NCBI RefSeq assembly: GCF_022201045.2
Contig: NC_068560.1
Location: 31,389,501-31,453,500 of the forward strand
Origin: Citrus sinensis
Lineage: Eukaryota; Streptophyta; Magnoliopsida; Sapindales; Rutaceae
Direction of reading: 5' to 3'
DNA: 64,000 nt
Shown: piece by piece, positions 58,707 to 64,000 of the stretch
How positions within the stretch are numbered: position 1 is the stretch's first letter
Layout: every line of letters starts with the position of its first letter
The notes under the pieces: generated by a model
Databases searched by the model: none
The model's input: only the letters and a program-made list of their open reading frames with translations
What the model was told of the DNA's origin: nothing
Program-made: the position numbers and the translations under genes

Positions 58707-61700
58707 ATGGAGAATTTTCCTTTTCACGATGGCAGTATTTATGATATGCTTGACACCAGACACACCGACACTCGCCCCGTAATTTTCATTTTCTCTGATC
58801 ATTGTTCTTATTTTTAGTTTTAATTCAAAATTTAATTTATTTTTATTATTATTACTTTAACTTAATTTATACCTTTTTTTGTATGCCTTCTGGTTAGATT
58901 TTGCTTAAATTTGTTCAGGCTTCTAATTTGAGGATTGTTCAATCAAGTCTTTATAGGTTAGTTAAGTGAAGATGAATTTGATGCTGGTCCTTGAAATGAA
59001 CAGTTATGATTGGCTTATATTGATGGTTGGCGAAGTGCAAATCAAACTTAAACATCCGATTGCGAACCTTAATTTTGTTGATAATCAGTTCGAAACCAGA
59101 AAATTGGTGGCATGTGAAATGAAGTAGAGATCATCCAAGCTGGAACCATTCTATGAATGAAATGATAAATTGGATAAGGTGTTTGAATAATACATGAAAG
59201 CTAGGATTTGGTGCTTTGCTAACTCTGATGACAGTCTTGTTAGTTGTTACAGAAGAAATATTCTGCATATGATAGAGTTGAGAGTGCAATTTCCCAGCTG
59301 TTACCTTTGTAATTCCATTAACACTGTGTCATGTTAGGCGGTTGCATTATGTTTTCTTATTATGAATCTTTTAGTAGATTTTTATACGAAATGTGCTTTG
59401 CAAGTAGAATAAATAAGCTTAGAAAGAGAAAGAAGCATGAAAAGGTAAATGATATCTTCATGCCTGAGGAATGTTGGTTTGGTGCTGGAGATACCTTTGA
59501 ACTGAATCTATAAATCCATCCATCTTTTATCTGCCTGCAGATTTTCTCGCTCCGTTGTCTTCTATTATGCTTTTGTTTTTTGCTTTTTCTTTTAATGGTG
59601 AACTTATTATGAATTGCATGCTTCTTATCAAACATGATGTGTTTGGCTAGGCAAAAGATAATGCCATTCCAATATTTTGCTTAAGGAGTGAGTGCTTGCC
59701 TCTCTCATTAATCTCTAATGAGTTTCATGGTAATATTTTTCTTCATTCTAGATGTAACTTGACTTGGAGAATATTTTTTGCTGTTTATGTAGGATGTCAA
59801 TCACAGTTTGCAAATGCACTCGTCTTTGGTACGGAGGCTTTCTCAAGAAAGAGAATTGGAGGTTTGTTTTGGTTTTAGGTTTTGTTAGCATGAATCCTCT
59901 AATACATTCTTTGTTTTTTCTTTCCTTTTTTTATTTCTTATTTTATATTTTTTTGGGGTACTCCATTCCTTCTTAATTAATTAGCTTAAGTTCTTTTTAA
60001 TCTCTGAACAGGGGCATCAGGGTTGTGTGAATGCCATTTCTTGGAACTCCAAAGGCTCTCTTTTGATATCTGGATCAGACGACACACGTGTAAGGGATTC
60101 CTGTACTTGTCATGTGGATTTTAAAGTTCATTTCAGATATTAGATAGCATTGAAAAGAATCGAAATGTAGCTCCAAGAAGGAAATATGAAGTTTTGAAGC
60201 ATAGTTGATTATTTAATTATTATCTGCAGATCAATGTTTGGAGCTATTCTAGTAGAAAACTTTTGCATTCCATAGATACCGGGCATTCTGCAAACGTATT
60301 CTGTACTAAATTTGTCCCTGAAACTTCGGATGAGCTTGTTGTCTCTGGAGCTGGAGATGCAGAAGTAATGTTTTGATTATTTTTATTTTTATTTTTTTGG
60401 CAGTGGATGTTATTTGTGAACCTAGTTAAATGTTATTGTTAAGCTGCACTTAATGATCTTTTCGTAGGTCCGGTTATTTAATCTGTCTCGCTTTAGTGGG
60501 AGAGGACTTGATGATAATGCTATTACTCCATCGGCACTGTATCAGTGTCATACCAGAAGAGTAAAAAAGTTAGCTGTAAGATCTTACAACATAAGTATCT
60601 GAATATGTATATAGATTAGATATCAAAGTGTGTTGTCTTACGTTTGCCTCTCATTGTTTTTACCTGCTTTGAGGCAGGTTGAAGTTGGAAATCCACATGT
60701 GGTCTGGAGTGCAAGTGAAGACGGGACTTTGAGGCAGCATGATTTTCGACAGGGTTCTTCTTGTCCTCCTGCCGGATCTTCTCATCAAGAATGTCGTAAT
60801 ATTCTAGTGAGTAATAGTTGCTGATATATTTGTTCATGTTGAAATCAAATGGCATCACATCTATGCACATTCTATATGCTTTTCAACGGTAGTTTAATTT
60901 ACATTAAAGGTTATTTGCCTGGTTGGCATTGAAGATTTTTTTTTAATTTTGAAATGATTTGGCGGTTTGGTTAATGTAATGATCTTTTTGTATTCGTTAT
61001 CTCTTGGCAGGCCCTTTTTTTTTCCTTTCATAATTTTAATCTAGTCCTCCTGCATCATTTTTCTTTTTCTTTTTCCCCAATTCAGCTTGATTTACGGTGT
61101 GGAGCAAAGAGGTCGCTAGCTGATCCCCCTAAACAAACTCTTTCTCTAAAATCTTGTGATATCAGTTCTACGAGGCCTCATTTACTCCTGGTTGGTGGAA
61201 GGTACATGGCTAATACTATATGCATTTGTTTGTTTGTGCTTACTTTGTATTCCTTTTTCCTCTAACTTCTCATCGCAAATCTTTTCAGTGATGCATTTGC
61301 TCGTCTGTATGATAGAAGGATGCTGCCTCCACTAACTTCCTGTCAGAAAAGGATGTCACCACCACCTTGTGTTAACTATTTCTGCCCTATGCATCTTTCT
61401 GAACATGTTAGTTTAATGCTTCTCTGTTGACTTCCTTACTGCTTTATTAGTTCTTTTATCAGTCATAATCTCATGTCCTTTTTGGTTGGAAATTGCAAAT
61501 GTTATCTATTCTTGTACGAGATTTTTCAGGGAAGCAGATTGAAACTTGTTTTGAAAGTTGTGCGGTTTAATTTCATGATATTTTAAAACATGTTTTTTGG
61601 GCACTTTATGCGATGCGTAAATAATCTGTATTTTTTGTACTATTTCATATAGATTTCATGTTCTAAAAAGTTCTACAATACTTATCTATTCTTTAATGTT

Positions 61701-63667
61701 GTTTTATAATGTTGGTTGTGTTCTTTCCTCTTCTTTTAGGGACGCTCAAGCTTGCACCTGACTCATGTTACATTTAGTCCCAATGGCGAAGAGGTTCTCC
61801 TTAGTTATAGTGGAGAGCATGTATATCTAATGGATGTAAATCATGGTATGTTTAATCTGGCTGCAGCTTTTGCTTCTATTGTATGCATGTCAATACTGAT
61901 AGCTGTTGGTTGATCTTTGTGTCAATCTAAGTACCTGTAAATCTATGGTTCTCTCTTTGTAAAGTTCAGGGAATCACCTTAAGTGTGATTAGGCTGGTAG
62001 GTTGCAAAAGGAACCATTTCCTGTTGTCAAGGGTGGGTATTTTATCAGTTGAATACTTTATCTCAACGAACGTTTAAGCTTGCCACACAGTGAAGCTATT
62101 TCTTTGGTTCTTCAGGAGTGGGTAACATTTGGGTGTTGTGTAAACTTGTTTGGATATACTCATAGTTTTCTACTTTATTTTGCAGCTGGTGGGCGTGCCA
62201 TGCGATATACTGTAGGAGACGCTTCAAAAATTATGAGCTTTACACCAACACTCAATGGGTTAGAATTGCAGCCACCAATACATGATTTTCTCCAAACCAA
62301 TATTCGTGTCAGGGGGGAAGTGGCCACAGGGGTGGGAATCTTTGCTTACCTTTTGTTCTTGTTCTTGTTCTTGTTTATTTATTTATTTATTTTTTTAATT
62401 TTTGGGTAACGTAGCAGTGTAGATTTGGGTAATCTTTGGGATTATTCATGCATGTAATTTCTCTTTCTCATATGCTGAGCTAGTCCATCGTTGTTGTTAC
62501 AGCTTGGAAAGTGCAGAATGTTAGTTGAAATTGCTAGAAATTCATTGGAAGAGGGGAAACATCCTTATTATGGAATTGAGGCATGCAATGAAGTTTTGGA
62601 GGGGCATCTCAGTGGCATTGGACCCATGCTGAGGCATGAATGTCTTTGCATACGTGCCGCCTTGTTGCTTAAGGTTACTCGGAAACTGTTTTATGTTAGA
62701 TGTTGAGATTTATCTTTCCTTCATATGAAATAAGTTTCTTATTAGTCATTTACCTTTATTTTACAGCGCAAGTGGAAAAATGATGCCCAAATGGCCATAA
62801 GAGATTGTTACAATGCTCGGCGGATTGACAGTTCTTCCTTTAGAGCTCACCTCTACATGTCTGAAGCTCTAGAGCAGGTAAGTTAAATCATTCTAGTTCT
62901 GGTTGGTTTTTTAGTTGATACTGAACAAAGGCTGTTGGTATCTGCATTGTTGGCATTCTATATTATCAAGAGCATATCATATTGTCTTGCATAGGCCTCA
63001 GTGGTTTGCTGTTCCCTTTTTAATGATTGTACTGGCTACAATTTTTTCAAGGTAAATTTTTTTAGCTTAAATACCATGATGCCTTTAGAGTTTAAACTAT
63101 CAACTATAGAGTAATTCTTTAATATTTTCTTTTTGTTTTTCTGATAAGAAGAACTTTTATTATTATAAAAGAAGTGAGATGGAGTAGAGCTCCACCACCA
63201 GATTCACAATAGATCTATTAGACAACATTTTACGGTATAAATATAATCCCATGCAAAAACAGCAACATCAAGCATTAGCGCAAAACAGTTGAATGGGTTT
63301 TATTTGGATTTATTTTTGAATTTTTCATTTTATCTGTTTTCTGGGAGAACTTTGTAAAGAGTACTGAAGCAGTATGTAACCTTTATCCAAGAATTAGATA
63401 TTTTAGAATATTTCATCTAAACTCTTTCTTTTATTAAGAATTGAAGATGATCCATTATATCTCATTAACTCGGCATGCAAAGTTGAAGGTACTGAAACTT
63501 TCGCTATATTTCTTTTACTCACTATTGTCACTTCCTAACTGTTAGTTTTCTGCAGCTTTGCAAATATAAGGAAGCTTTAGATTTTGCCATAGCCGCCCAA
63601 TGTCTGGACCCATCCAATTCTGTGATGGCAGAAAAGGTCGAAAATATAAAGAAGCATATTGCTGCAG
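58707..63667 (+). CDS. ASG2: ASG2-like WD40/TPR protein (DCAF type), 3' end off window
   Basis: The Arabidopsis relative ASG2 (At5g10940) is a WD40/TPR protein, reported to be farnesylated and to associate with the CUL4-DDB1 ubiquitin ligase. Thirteen exons join in frame: 58707-58778, 59793-59861, 60012-60089, 60230-60364, 60468-60575, 60678-60806, 61086-61201, 61289-61406, 61740-61845, 62186-62331, 62503-62673, 62767-62877 and 63556-63667. They give about 490 residues of an expected ~750. The start MENFPFHDGSIYDML is family-typical. WD repeats include GHQGCVNAISWNSKGSLLIS then GSDDTRINVW, with GAGDAEVRLFNL, WSASEDGTLRQHDFR and SDAFARLYDRRMLPP following. From exon 11 a helical TPR-like part begins (GKHPYYGIEACNEVLEG, then CLCIRAALLLKRKWKNDAQM). 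The rest, including any C-terminal CaaX box, is beyond the right edge. Confidence 0.93.
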
Positions 63668-64000
63668 GTTTGTGTCTACTCATTGTTGTGTACCATTTTT
63701 GTGTTCTTCGTACTAGAGTTTCCTATCATTTGACTGTTACTTTCATGGTGGTATGTTCATGGAGGAGCTGAAGTTATTCTACTTTGGTATATGTGTCTAT
63801 TAATAATGGCTGCATTTAAAGATATTCTATGAAGTATTTTGTGTGTCACTTTTTGTCCAGTAATGTTATGGTGGTATTTCATCTCAATTTTGAATTATTT
63901 TTAACTTTTTATGTCACTTGTAATATCCTTGCCTGACAAAGGTCAATTGGTGATTGGATGTGTGTTGAATGTCTTATAATATTTGAGTACCTTTTTGTAT

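Overview
This is a window of an AT-rich plant nuclear genome. Genes have several exons with GT-AG introns and TATA-like promoters, and they include a plastid-targeted enzyme, a pentatricopeptide repeat (PPR) protein, a D-type cyclin and a plant SAC51-type bHLH gene. Protein similarity points to a eudicot, probably a rosid tree; Citrus is my guess, which I cannot confirm. All coordinates are window coordinates, and exon joints were placed by checking reading frame and splice sites by eye.

Genes from left to right: (1) plastidic glucose-6-phosphate isomerase, minus strand, missing its last exon(s) at the left edge (73-4656). (2) A small J-domain co-chaperone, plus (11442-13325). (3) An intronless P-class PPR protein, minus (14161-15726). 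(4) A 14-3-3 protein of the kappa/lambda group, plus (19126-21164). (5) Plastid CutA, minus, with one probable GC-AG intron (24703-26679). (6) A D-type cyclin of the CYCD2/CYCD4 type, plus (33282-35210). (7) A SAC51-like bHLH gene, plus (53827-54945), whose leader carries an intron-split 53-codon conserved uORF (53317-53621). (8) An ASG2-like WD40/TPR protein, plus, open at the right edge (58707-63667). These are mainly single-copy housekeeping or regulatory genes, and nothing suggests they form one pathway. The 14-3-3/D-cyclin neighbourhood recalls the adjacent GRF/CYCD4 pairs in Arabidopsis.

Between the genes lie long non-coding stretches rich in small DNA transposons. A three-layer nest at 9211-11263 holds two hAT elements, each with an exact 8-bp target duplication, inside a long-TIR element with a 9-bp duplication. 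The inner hAT keeps a transposase C-terminal fragment. Another hAT element sits at 4878-5603. Two almost perfectly palindromic miniature elements (45172-45299 and 50517-50639) each have perfect 9-bp target duplications and share ends with a 1.3-kb element at 37315-38599, so they look like one Mutator-like family. A nuclear copy of plastid ycf1 lies at 23112-23556. The intervals 26.7-33.2 kb, 42.3-52 kb and 55-58.7 kb show no gene I can support.

I found no wholly new system. The most informative items are the SAC51-type uORF, the datable nested transposons, the palindromic element family, and the GC-AG intron in CutA.
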